Below are positions 17,701-24,477 of a DNA stretch of 64,000 nucleotides, one piece after another. Within the stretch, counting starts at the first letter, position 1; each line of letters opens with the position of its first letter. A model generated the notes under the pieces. That model worked only from the letters and a program-made list of their open reading frames with translations. It was not told the DNA's origin and ran no database searches. A program made the position numbers and the translations under genes. Source of the DNA: Micromonospora chokoriensis (GTDB lineage: Bacteria; Actinomycetota; Actinomycetes; Mycobacteriales; Micromonosporaceae); NCBI RefSeq assembly GCF_900091505.1, contig NZ_LT607409.1, positions 3,038,001-3,102,000 on the forward strand, read 5' to 3'.

Positions 17701-18161
17701 CCACCGTCGCGGGCGGCGGCGACGTCCACCAGGGCCTCGCCGGTGGCCACGCCGACCCGGAACCGCAGCTCGGTGCTGCCGGTCGGCGCGAACCGGGTGA
17801 GCACCCGTTGCAGTTCGAGACCCGCCCGTACGCAGCGCAACGCGTCGGTCTCGGTGGCGATCGGGGCACCGAAGAGCGCCATCACCGCGTCCCCGATGTA
17901 CTTCTCCACCACCCCGCCGTACTGACCGACCACCCGGCGGGCGGCGGAGAAGAAACCGGTCTGCATGCCCCGGACCTGCTCGGGGTCGGCACGCTCGACG
18001 TACGGCGTGAAGTCGATCAGGTCCACGAAGAGCACGCTCACCCGGCGGCGGTCCTCCTGCGGATGGACCGGGGCCGGTCGCTCGGCGCCGGGCCGCGGCG
18101 ACCCGCACGACGTGCAGAACGTGACGTCCGAGGCGAGTGGACGCAGGCAGTGTGGGCACAC
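14733..18161 (-). CDS. Zinc-ribbon class III cyclase / AAA-ATPase / TPR regulator
   Basis: A giant signalling protein of 1142 residues from the first GTG. It has a CPHC...CTSC zinc ribbon, then a class III nucleotide cyclase domain with both metal Asps (D47 in LFVDLIDF, D91 in KYIGDAVMALFG), the adenine-selecting K87, and VNTASRM. An AAA/STAND ATPase follows (Walker A IFGRAGIGKSRLL, Walker B VLVFEDLHWADD), then about 500 residues of TPR-like helices. There is no LuxR output domain. Codons upstream of 18161 stay in frame and encode a further CGRC...CGGC ribbon half. Its only start-like codon with a Shine-Dalgarno (GGGGGAGG) is ATC at 18245, so the true protein is probably 28 residues longer. 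It probably makes cAMP; the Crp-family gene at 18695 may respond. Confidence 0.88.
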   Translation of the reverse strand: MCPHCLRPLASDVTFCTSCGSPRPGAERPAPVHPQEDRRRVSVLFVDLIDFTPYVERADPEQVRGMQTGFFSAARRVVGQYGGVVEKYIGDAVMALFGAPIATETDALRCVRAGLELQRVLTRFAPTGSTELRFRVGVATGEALVDVAAARDGGQAIVAGDVVNTASRMQSVAPPGGVLVCGTTHTLTKDAIRYEEQPPVTLRGRSSPTEVWLALSPLRRQPTDREPDTTPLVDREHELGMLVNALHRSLRDRRPQVVTIFGRAGIGKSRLLRELYRHTGRLVDEPLTWRTGRCPPFGENVTFAALADIVKSEAGILDTDPAGSAAQRLAAAVSELIGPGERDRVVDALRPLVGLPGTPLPAEEAESAWRRFLLALATRRPTVLVFEDLHWADDAMLRFVELLGAAARDVPLLLLCTARPELVDRDPSWAGTITGSVTITLPPLRDTGIAALYAHLFGQAAFSADMLSPLIEVAGGNPLYAHEYVRMLIEQGALRQSGRGWSLDKHLELTMPESVHAVIANRVDLLDAKDRAVLLAASVVGVQFWPGAVAAALGQPVESVERSLRRLEQRDFVHEQSASTMAGQAEFRFRHVLVRDVCYQRLPRTERVARHERAADWLDALSHSRDTDLAEVLAHHRWAAHEIARSLGMEVRRYAGPARQALHRAARRAYALHGLDAAASHAGRALGLADDDDPVGRLQLELLSTEISFYRDGNAFLSGGGAEQVHTLADRLLSHGDDACAARAWTLLGQAAWLRADRGDALACLDRAVQLFEPLPDSPQKADAYAEMGRLHMLNYERDPAVAAADTAAEIAERLGLTETRTNARITAATARYQSGDRVGLDELHAIVEFARAGQLLALPRATQNLAYAIREEGDWLRSNALLSAAPARTASGQTLTTSYSAEAMRAWFDGDFGRLLTAAEAFVDTPTGSWDMQVRGLRCCLLVLRDDDDPDDLADALDTARRSGFHRLHWTMLSMAALCRALQGREAEAAELIEELDRCWSAVPALASGEWIAAAAYAAALSGRDAAVRVRTMLGQVGHRTPWSEAALRTVTAALAAEDGDHQRSAELHLAAAETYGRIPDVSDRVLALAFAAAELTRAGDPAGARETLAEVRVFALRNDAPGLLALAGRPITPTGPAVAC

Positions 18162-18421
18162 AGCCCCCAGTTCGGCGCCGCAGCCACCGCAGAAACGGTC
18201 TCCGTCGGCGGCCGTGCGTCCACAGCGTCCACACTGCGCGGCGATGACACCTCCCCCAGAGGCGAACAGGTCGACGCCGATGGCGTCCCCGCCGGGAATT
18301 ATCGCCCTCGTCCGCCGCTGTCAGGTACCGGCCTGTTGGCTTGTGGACAGTCCACCAAGGGACCAGAGCGACTAGATTCAGGCGGCCAGATATCGAGCAG
18401 CGACCAGAGGGGGACAGGTCA

Positions 18422-18619
18422 ATGGTGTACGTCAAGCTGGAGAGCGACTGGACCGACGGCAACGGGGTCAGCCACTCCGCGGGCGACTCGGTGGACGTCG
18501 ACGCGGCCACGCTCGCCACGCTCCAGGCCGAGGGCATCGTCAGCGAGCAGTCGCACGGCCCGGGCGGCGACGGCAAGGGCCCGGACAAGTGGGCCGGGCC
18601 GGGCAGCTCCGGGGTGTGA
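18422..18619 (+). CDS. Small conserved-looking acidic protein
   Basis: A 65-residue soluble protein starting at ATG 18422, with GAGGGGG upstream. It reads MVYVKLESDWTDGNGVSHSA, then GDSVDVDAATLATLQAEGIV, and a Gly-rich tail. The GDxVDVDxATLxxLxxxGIV pattern looks like a small beta-hairpin plus helix that sets out a residue-ladder, as in phage head-tail or ribosomal accessory proteins, but I do not recognise it. It is followed by a strong hairpin and is convergent with the Crp-family gene. Confidence 0.65.
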   Translation: MVYVKLESDWTDGNGVSHSAGDSVDVDAATLATLQAEGIVSEQSHGPGGDGKGPDKWAGPGSSGV

Positions 18620-18639
18620 CCCCACGCCGGTGACGGATA

Positions 18640-18679
18640 CGAAACGGCCGGGTCGCCCGTAGGCGACCCGGGCGTTTCG
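18640..18679. terminator. Bidirectional hairpin terminator
   Basis: A long stem (CGAAACG and CCGGGTCGCC pairing with GGCGACCCGG and CGTTTCG; one mismatch, loop CGTA) sits between the convergent small-protein and Crp-family genes. The AAA/TTT at its base gives a short T-run on each strand. Confidence 0.75.
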
Positions 18680-18694
18680 CGTGTGCGCCTGGTG

Positions 18695-19387
18695 TCAGCG
18701 GTCGCTCATGCCGGCGCGGCGGCGCAGCGCGGCCACGTCGGTCACCACGATCCGACGCCCTTCGGTACGCAGCCAGCCACGGCTAGCGAACGAGCCGATC
18801 GCCTGGTTGACGCTCTGCCGGGAGCCCCCGGCCATCTCGGCCAACTGACTCTGGTTGAGCTCGATGGTGATCATCGGTGCCTGGCTCTCGCCGGCCAACC
18901 GGACCAGCGTCTTGGCCACCCGGCCGGGCAGGTCGAGGAAGACATGGTCGGCGTTCTGCTCGGTGAGCCGGCGGATCAGCCCACCCAACGAGCGCATCAC
19001 CGCGTCCAGGATGCGAGGGTTGGAGTGCACCAGCTCCATGAACGCGCCCCGGGACAGTGCGAGCGCCGCGCAGTCCTCGATGGCCTCGGCCGACGCGGAC
19101 CGGGTCGACGCGTCGAGCAGGGAGACCTCGCCGAGCACATCGGGTGGTCGGATCACCGACAACACGGCCCGCTCACCGGTCGGTGCGGTGCGGAAGACCG
19201 CCACCGCTCCGCGGCGCAGCACGATCAGTGACTCGCCCGGGTCGTTCTCCACGAAGAGCAACTGGCCCTTGCGGTAGGTGCGGGGAACGGCGGCGGCGAT
19301 GACACGCTGCCGTACCTCGGGCTCCAACCCGGCGAACATCTCGACACCCGTGAGCGCGTCACCCGGCTCCGGAAGGCGCATCTCCAC
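18695..19387 (-). CDS. Crp/Fnr-family transcription regulator
   Basis: A 230-residue regulator. The cyclic-nucleotide-binding beta-roll spans about 15-130 (RKGQLLFVENDPGESLIVLRRG; phosphate-binding-cassette region DVLGEVSLLDASTRSASAEA). The dimerisation helix and a winged helix-turn-helix follow (ELNQSQLAEMAGGSRQSVNQ as the recognition helix region). The usual cAMP-cassette residues GE and R/S appear, so ligand binding is possible. The start is GTG at 19387 with GGGGAGGGG upstream; an ATG at 19381 is also usable. It may answer the cyclase encoded just beyond the terminator, an inference from proximity only. Confidence 0.9.
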   Translation of the reverse strand: MEMRLPEPGDALTGVEMFAGLEPEVRQRVIAAAVPRTYRKGQLLFVENDPGESLIVLRRGAVAVFRTAPTGERAVLSVIRPPDVLGEVSLLDASTRSASAEAIEDCAALALSRGAFMELVHSNPRILDAVMRSLGGLIRRLTEQNADHVFLDLPGRVAKTLVRLAGESQAPMITIELNQSQLAEMAGGSRQSVNQAIGSFASRGWLRTEGRRIVVTDVAALRRRAGMSDR

Positions 19388-19598
19388 GGCCCAACCCCTC
19401 CCCGGTCATGGACCACAAACTCGCTCACCGGGTGAACCTGATGGCCCTGACAAGGTGAACTGACACCGATTCGGCGTCCGGTAGCGGTACACATCAGATC
19501 ATGACGGTCCGGTCGCTTGCTGTACACCCCTCGAAGCACTTCCGTGACCGTCGCGGGCTCGACCCCCGCCGGGAACGGCCGCGCGGCGGTGGGCGAAG

Positions 19599-20105
19599 AT
19601 GCCCGGAATGGTCTACCGCTACTTCTACGACTGCGAGTTCATCGAGGACGGCACCACCGTCGACCTCGTCTCGATCGGTGTCGTCGACGAGTACGGCCGC
19701 GAGTTCTACGCGGTCTCCACCGAGTTCGACGACTCCCGCGCCGTGCCCTGGGTCCGCCGCAACGTGCTGGACAAGCTGCCGTCCCCGGCGGACCGGGCCT
19801 GGCGCTCGCGGGAGCGCATCCGCGACGACCTGTACGACTTCCTCATCGAGCCGATCCGGGACCGGCCGGGGGAGCAGTTGGAGCTGTGGGCCTGGTACGC
19901 CGCGTACGACCACGTGGTGCTCGCCCAGCTCTGGGGTGCGATGCCGGCGCTGCCCCGGGAGATCCCCCGCTACACCAAGGAGCTGCGGCAACTCTGGGAC
20001 GACAGGGGCCGGCCGACCCTGCCGGACGCGGACGCGGCCCGGCACGACGCCCTGGTCGACGCCCGGCACAACCTGGCCCGCTGGCGGGCGATGACGACCC
20101 GCTGA
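19599..20105 (+). CDS. Polyadenylate-specific 3'-exoribonuclease AS
   Basis: A 168-residue DEDDh-type 3'-5' exoribonuclease, homologous to M. tuberculosis Rv2179c, which prefers adenylate-rich 3' ends. Seen: YRYFYDCEFIEDGTTVDLVS with the first Asp-x-Glu pair, WAWYAAYDHVVLAQLWG with the second Asp, and ARHDALVDARHNLARW with the catalytic His and final Asp. It acts in cytoplasmic RNA turnover. Two ATGs (19599 and 19608) lie close together; the first has GGTGGGCGAAG upstream. In M. tuberculosis the gene neighbours aroG and pknL, which are also in this window. Confidence 0.9.
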   Translation: MPGMVYRYFYDCEFIEDGTTVDLVSIGVVDEYGREFYAVSTEFDDSRAVPWVRRNVLDKLPSPADRAWRSRERIRDDLYDFLIEPIRDRPGEQLELWAWYAAYDHVVLAQLWGAMPALPREIPRYTKELRQLWDDRGRPTLPDADAARHDALVDARHNLARWRAMTTR

Positions 20106-20183
20106 CCGCCAGTCGTAGCTCCGTAGGTTTGACCGGTTCTGTCCCGGGCATCGGTTCGGCGAACCGAAGCGGAGGAGAGTGCC

Positions 20184-20687
20184 ATGAGCAACGAGCCGAC
20201 CAGCGCCGCAGAGTCCCGCGTCCGGATCACCGAGCTGGCTCGGGCCGCCCGGATCTGCATGCTCACCACGATCGCGCTCGACGGTCGGCAGGTGAGCCGG
20301 CCGATGGGGCTCCAGGAGGTCGAGTTCGACGGCGACCTCTGGTTCTTCGCCTACGCCGACTCGGCCAAGGTCCGCCAACTCCGGGTGAACCCGGAGGTCA
20401 ACGTCGCCTTCTCCGACCAGAAGCACCACGCCTGGGTGTCGATCTCGGGGACCGCCACCGAGGGGTTCGACCGGGCTCGGGCCGAGCGGTTGTGGAGCCC
20501 GCTGCTCAAGGCCTGGTTCCCCGACGGGCTGGACACCCCCGGTCTCACGCTGATCAAGGTGCACGCCACCTCGGCCGAGTACTGGGACTCCCCGGGCAGC
20601 ACTGTGGTCAACCTCCTCGGCTACGCGAAGGCAGCGGTCACCGGCCGACCACCGAAGGCCGGTGAGAACCACGAGGTGACCTTCTGA
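20184..20687 (+). CDS. Pyridoxamine-phosphate-oxidase-fold protein (general stress type)
   Basis: A 167-residue split-barrel flavin-binding protein, like general stress protein 26. Seen: RAARICMLTTIALDGRQVSR, then PMGLQEVEFDGDLWFFAYADSAKVRQLRVNP and SGTATEGFDRARAERLW. It probably binds FMN or F420. A true PNPOx enzyme has extra substrate residues that I do not see, so the reaction is unknown. The ATG has GGAGGAGAG at 5-nt spacing. It stands as a single gene, 78 bp after the exoribonuclease. Confidence 0.85.
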   Translation: MSNEPTSAAESRVRITELARAARICMLTTIALDGRQVSRPMGLQEVEFDGDLWFFAYADSAKVRQLRVNPEVNVAFSDQKHHAWVSISGTATEGFDRARAERLWSPLLKAWFPDGLDTPGLTLIKVHATSAEYWDSPGSTVVNLLGYAKAAVTGRPPKAGENHEVTF

Positions 20688-20846
20688 GTCGGGTCGCCAC
20701 CGGGGCGCGCTGTCGCCGTACCTGCGGGCCGACTACAGTTCGCAGGGACGGCCCGCCCCGGGCCGGCAACGGCGCCGATGGTCTGACCTGACACATACCC
20801 TGGGGCAATTCGGGCTTTACCTGATGCTCCAGGAGGATGACGGATC

Positions 20847-21875
20847 ATGCGTATCGGCGTGCTCACCGGCGGCGGCGACTGCCCCGGCCTCAATGCGGTC
20901 ATCCGGGCGGTGGTCCGCAAGGGTGTCGCCACCTACGGTCACGAGTTCGTGGGCTTCCGGGACGGCTGGAAGGGCCCGCTGGAGGGTCTGACCCGTCCGC
21001 TGGGCATCGCCGACGTCCGCGGCATCCTGCCCCGCGGCGGCACCATCCTCGGCTCGTCCCGGACCAACCCGTTCAAGATCGAGAACGGCGTCGAGCGGAT
21101 CAAGGACAACCTCGCCGAGCAGGGCGTGGACGCGCTCATCGCGATCGGCGGCGAGGACACCCTCGGCGTCGCCACCAAGCTGCACGAGCTGGGCGTCAAC
21201 GTCGTCGGCGTGCCGAAGACGATCGACAACGACCTCGGCGCCACCGACTACACCTTCGGCTTCGACACCGCTGTCAACATCGCGATGGAGGCCATCGACC
21301 GCCTGCACACCACCGCGGAGAGCCACCACCGCACCCTGGTCGTCGAGGTCATGGGCCGGCACGCCGGCTGGATCGCCCTGCACGCCGGCCTGGCCGGCGG
21401 CGCCAACGTGATCCTGCTGCCCGAGCGGCAGTTCGACGTCGAGCAGGTGGCCGGCTACGTCGAGAAGCGCTTCCAGCACCAGTACGCCCCGATCGTCGTG
21501 GTCGCCGAGGGCGCCCAGCCGCTCGACGGCCAGATGGTGCTGCACAACCAGGAGCTCGACGCGTTCGGCCACGTCCGCCTCGGCGGCATCGGTCAGTGGC
21601 TCGCCGAGCAGCTGGAGGCCAAGACCGGCAAGGAGGCCCGCACTGTCGTGCTCGGCCACATCCAGCGCGGTGGCACTCCGACCGCCTTCGACCGGGTGCT
21701 CGCCACCCGTCTGGGCCTGCAGGCCATCGACGCGGTCAACGACGCCGACTGGGGCAAGATGGTCGCGATGCAGAGCACCGACATCGTCCGGGTGCCCCTC
21801 GCCGAGGCCACCCGCGAGCTGAAGACCGTGCCGCTGGAGCGGTACGCCGAGGCCGAGGTCTTCTTCGGCAGCTGA
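20847..21875 (+). CDS. pfkA: 6-phosphofructokinase, predicted PPi-dependent
   Basis: A 342-residue group III phosphofructokinase, phosphorylating fructose-6-phosphate. Seen: GVLTGGGDCPGLNAVIR (donor phosphate loop), GGEDTLG (101-107), PKTIDNDL with the catalytic Asp, MGRHAGWIAL and GHIQRGGTP. In the family, Gly at position 104 marks ATP users, and Asp at 104 with Lys at 124 marks pyrophosphate users such as the Amycolatopsis methanolica enzyme. This protein has D104 and K124, so I predict PPi as donor, making the step reversible. The Shine-Dalgarno AGGAGGATG precedes the ATG. The neighbouring glucokinase and otsA also act on hexose phosphates. Confidence 0.94.
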   Translation: MRIGVLTGGGDCPGLNAVIRAVVRKGVATYGHEFVGFRDGWKGPLEGLTRPLGIADVRGILPRGGTILGSSRTNPFKIENGVERIKDNLAEQGVDALIAIGGEDTLGVATKLHELGVNVVGVPKTIDNDLGATDYTFGFDTAVNIAMEAIDRLHTTAESHHRTLVVEVMGRHAGWIALHAGLAGGANVILLPERQFDVEQVAGYVEKRFQHQYAPIVVVAEGAQPLDGQMVLHNQELDAFGHVRLGGIGQWLAEQLEAKTGKEARTVVLGHIQRGGTPTAFDRVLATRLGLQAIDAVNDADWGKMVAMQSTDIVRVPLAEATRELKTVPLERYAEAEVFFGS

Positions 21876-21946
21876 TCGACGGTCGGCGGCGCGGCGGGCC
21901 TGCGGGTCCGCCGCGCCGCGACCCGACGCGAGGGGGTACGACCGAG

Positions 21947-22765
21947 ATGTCAGCCGGGGTGCACACGGTCGCGGTCATCGGCGCGGGCAAGATCGGCGAG
22001 CTGATGCTCTCCGGGCTGCTGCGTTCGGGATGGCCCGTGGACAAGCTGCTGGCCACCGCCCGCCGGCCGGCCCGCGCCGAGGAGTTGACCGCCCGCTACG
22101 GCGTACGGGTGGTCGACAACCTGACGGCGGTGGACGAGGCGGCCGTGCTCGCGGTCTCGGTCAAGCCGCAGGACGCCGCCGCGCTGCTCGACGAGATCGG
22201 CCCCAAGGTGCCGGCCGACAAGCTCGTCATCTCGCTCTGCGCCGGCCTACCCACCAGCTTCTTCAGCCGTCGGCTGCCCGACGGCACCCCCGTGGTCCGG
22301 GTGATGACCAACACCCCGGCGCTCGTCGACGAGGCGATGACCGCGATCTCGGCGGGCGCGTACGCCACCGGCGCCCACCTGGCGCTCGCCGAGGAGATGT
22401 TCAAGCCGCTCGGTCAGACGATCCGGGTGCCCGAGTCGCAGCAGGACGCGGTCACCGCGCTCTCCGGCTCCGGCCCGGCCTACTTCTACCTGCTGGTCGA
22501 GGCCATGATCGACGCGGGGATCCTGCTCGGGTTGCCCCGGCAGGTGGCCCACGAGCTGATCGTGCAGACCGCGATCGGCTCCGCGGTGATGCTGCGCGAC
22601 TCCAGCGAACACCCGGTGAAGCTCCGCGAGGCGGTCACCTCGCCCGCCGGCACCACCATCTCCGCCATTCGCGAGTTGGAGAAGCACGGGGTGCGCGCCG
22701 CCCTGCTCGCCGCACTGGAGGCCGCCCGCGACCGGGCCCGCGAGTTGGCCGCCCAGGCCGACTGA
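21947..22765 (+). CDS. proC: Pyrroline-5-carboxylate reductase
   Basis: A 272-residue enzyme for the last step of proline synthesis, reducing pyrroline-5-carboxylate with NAD(P)H. Seen: the Rossmann motif VAVIGAGKIGELMLSGLL, the VSVKPQD motif, VVRVMTNTPALV, and the C-terminal signature region SGSGPAYFYLLVEAMIDAG and REAVTSPAGTTISAI. Length is normal. The ATG at 21947 follows GAGGGGG. The gene starts 71 bp after the phosphofructokinase and may share its transcript. Low-complexity repeats begin just after its stop codon. Confidence 0.95.
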   Translation: MSAGVHTVAVIGAGKIGELMLSGLLRSGWPVDKLLATARRPARAEELTARYGVRVVDNLTAVDEAAVLAVSVKPQDAAALLDEIGPKVPADKLVISLCAGLPTSFFSRRLPDGTPVVRVMTNTPALVDEAMTAISAGAYATGAHLALAEEMFKPLGQTIRVPESQQDAVTALSGSGPAYFYLLVEAMIDAGILLGLPRQVAHELIVQTAIGSAVMLRDSSEHPVKLREAVTSPAGTTISAIRELEKHGVRAALLAALEAARDRARELAAQAD

Positions 22766-22767
22766 GC

Positions 22768-22981
22768 GTTCTTCGCGCCCGGCGACGAGCTGATCTGGCG
22801 TTCCGGGCCCTCGGTGGTGCCGGGTTCCGGGCGCTCGGTGGTGCCGGCGTTCTTCGCGCGGTGAGGAGCTGTTCTGGGGTTCCGGGCGTTCGGTGGTTCC
22901 GGGTTCCGGGCGCTCGGTGGTGCCGGCGTTCTTCGCGCGGCGACTACCTGATCTGGCGTTCCGGGCCCTCGGTGGTTCCGG
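22768..22981. repeat. Degenerate ~80-bp tandem repeat after proC
   Basis: Two near-copies (22768-22848 and 22849-22927) and a partial third (22928-22981). Each begins GTTCTTCGCGC and contains GTTCCGGG and CTCGGTGGTGCCGG submotifs. This 298-bp gap between proC and the DUF2203 gene holds no credible gene. Confidence 0.75.
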
Positions 22982-23051
22982 CCGGTTGGGCTCTTCGGGT
23001 GCGGGTCGGGCGGTCGGGCGTTCCGGGCTCGTGGCGGGGCCGGGCGTGCCG

Positions 23052-23057
23052 CATACT
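23052..23057 (+). promoter_or_regulatory. -10 element for leaderless DUF2203 mRNA
   Basis: CATACT ends 6 nt before the GTG at 23064, with no Shine-Dalgarno between. Fits a leaderless transcript. Confidence 0.5.
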
Positions 23058-23063
23058 GGCGCG

Positions 23064-23414
23064 GTGTTCACACTTGCCCAGGCCCGGCACCTGGTGGCCA
23101 CGCTGCAACCGCGCGTCGACGAGTTGATCCGGGTCCGGGCCGACCTGGCCGAGCTGCGTGCCGACCTCGCCGACCACGGCGTCAGCGCCCTCGGCGGGCT
23201 GGCCGAGGTGAAGGGCCTGGAGGCCCGGCTGCACGCCGTCGTCGACGAGCTGCACCAGCACGACATCCAGGTCAAGGGCATCGCTCCGGTGCTGCTCGAC
23301 TTCCCCGGCGAGCGCGAAGGCCGCGCGGTGCTCTGGTGCTGGCTCGAGGGCGATTCCGACGTGCGCTGGTACCACCGCGCCGAGTGCGGCTTCGCCGGCC
23401 GCCGTCCACTCTGA
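23064..23414 (+). CDS. DUF2203 family protein
   Basis: A 116-residue cytoplasmic protein of the DUF2203 family. The N-terminal half is a helical hairpin (FTLAQARHLVATLQPRVDEL and VRADLAELRADLADHG), and the C-terminal half carries the family sequence ELHQHDIQVKGIAPVLLDFP and WCWLEGDSDVRWYHR. The role is unknown. The frame is open upstream through the repeat region, but the GTG at 23064 has a -10 hexamer 6 nt away and starts at the conserved FTLxxA. Confidence 0.8.
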   Translation: MFTLAQARHLVATLQPRVDELIRVRADLAELRADLADHGVSALGGLAEVKGLEARLHAVVDELHQHDIQVKGIAPVLLDFPGEREGRAVLWCWLEGDSDVRWYHRAECGFAGRRPL

Positions 23415-23418
23415 CGCG

Positions 23419-23503
23419 CCCGGCCTGCCGTCGTGCCCGGCCTGCCGTCGTGCCCGGCCTGCCGTCGTGCCCGGCCTGCCGTCGTGCCCGGCCTGCCGTC
23501 GTG
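23419..23503. repeat. 17-bp tandem repeat, five copies
   Basis: Five exact copies of CCCGGCCTGCCGTCGTG run head to tail, plus a 7-bp partial copy, starting 4 bp past the DUF2203 stop codon. With two palindromes it fills the 385-bp gap 23415-23799, where I see no gene. Confidence 0.9.
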
Positions 23504-23522
23504 CCCGGCCGTGCCGCCGGCC

Positions 23523-23599
23523 TTGGTCCACTCGCGTTCACGGAAATCGCGGTATCCGAGCGCGGCGGACACCCCGGGCTCCTTGAACCCGTGTTGATC
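23523..23599. repeat. Family I intergenic palindrome, copy B
   Basis: A decayed copy: TTGGTCCACTCGCG at one end, GTGTTGATC at the other, with GGTATCCGAGCGCGG in the centre as in copy C only 58 bp away. Confidence 0.65.
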
Positions 23600-23656
23600 T
23601 AGCGGGGCGCGGCTCAGCCCGCCGCGCCCTGCCGCCGACCTGCCCGCTGTCGCGCC

Positions 23657-23733
23657 TTGATCCACTCGAGGTCGCCGAAAACGCGGTATCCGAGCGCGGG
23701 GATACCGCCAGTTCGGCGACCTCAAGTGGATCA
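23657..23733. repeat. Family I intergenic palindrome, copy C
   Basis: The best-preserved copy, 77 bp. Outer arms TGATCCACT / AGTGGATCA, middle arms GAGGTCGCCGAA / TTCGGCGACCTC, inner arms GCGGTATCC / GGATACCGC around a short loop. It lies between the convergent DUF2203 and sortase genes and could act as a two-way terminator. Confidence 0.85.
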
Positions 23734-23799
23734 GGGCTGGTGGGGCTCGGACTGCCGCGATCCTGACGCGGATCAGGGCTGGATGAGGCCGGGTGTGGC

Positions 23800-24477
23800 T
23801 CAGCCCGCTGCTGGCTTCGGCGGGACCGGGTCGGAGGTCTCGGCCACCGCGAACACCACGACGTTGTCCCGGTAGTGCCCACTCCGCCGGTCGAACGCAC
23901 CCCCGCAGGTGACCAGGCGCAGCTCCGGGTTGGGCGTCGGGCCGTACACCACGGAGGTCGGGAACTGGTCCTTGCGGGTCCGCAGCGAGCCGGTCACCCG
24001 GAACACCAGCCGCTGCCCACCGCGCCACACCTCCACCGGGTCGCCGGGCCGCAGTTCGCCGAGTCGGGCGAAGACCGCCGGGCCGCGTCGCGAGTCCAGG
24101 TGGCCAGCGAGCACGGCCGGGCCGGTGTCGCCGGGTGCCGGACCGCCGCCGTACCAGCCGGCGATGTCGAAGTCGGCGGGCGGGATCAGTGCCCCGGCCT
24201 GGTCCAAGCCCAGCACCGTGAGCGTGGAGTCGACTCTGATGCGCGGTACGCGTACCCGCGTGGGTGGTCCCTGTGGGGTGGGCGCGGCGCCCACCGGCGG
24301 GCAGTCGTCGGCGCAGCCGGGGTGCCAGGTCGCGACCGGCGGCGCCGGGCCGGTGGTGGCCAGCCCGACCCCGATGCTGGCGGCGAGGCACACCGCCGCG
24401 CTGGCCGCGACCAGCGCGGCCAGCGGCACCCGGCGGTCGCGGTGCCGCCGGATCGACGGGCCCGGCCCGGCGCTCAC
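23800..24477 (-). CDS. Class F sortase
   Basis: A 225-residue membrane-anchored transpeptidase-like protein. A hydrophobic segment near residues 16-37 (PLAALVAASAAVCLAASIGV) anchors it. The sortase domain has VLAGHLDSRRG with the catalytic His, ELRLVTCGGAFD with the catalytic Cys, and a conserved Arg in DRRSGHYRDN. Class F enzymes are typical of actinobacteria and some are monofunctional hydrolases or housekeeping anchors. The GTG at 24477 overlaps the DUF4397 stop by 4 nt, so the two genes are translationally coupled. The partner is the likely substrate or accessory. Confidence 0.9.
   Translation of the reverse strand: MSAGPGPSIRRHRDRRVPLAALVAASAAVCLAASIGVGLATTGPAPPVATWHPGCADDCPPVGAAPTPQGPPTRVRVPRIRVDSTLTVLGLDQAGALIPPADFDIAGWYGGGPAPGDTGPAVLAGHLDSRRGPAVFARLGELRPGDPVEVWRGGQRLVFRVTGSLRTRKDQFPTSVVYGPTPNPELRLVTCGGAFDRRSGHYRDNVVVFAVAETSDPVPPKPAAG

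Noticed and set aside
22766-23063. Small protein encoded by the repeats after proC.
   Set aside because: Frames are repetitive, lack plausible starts and are not shared between repeat units.
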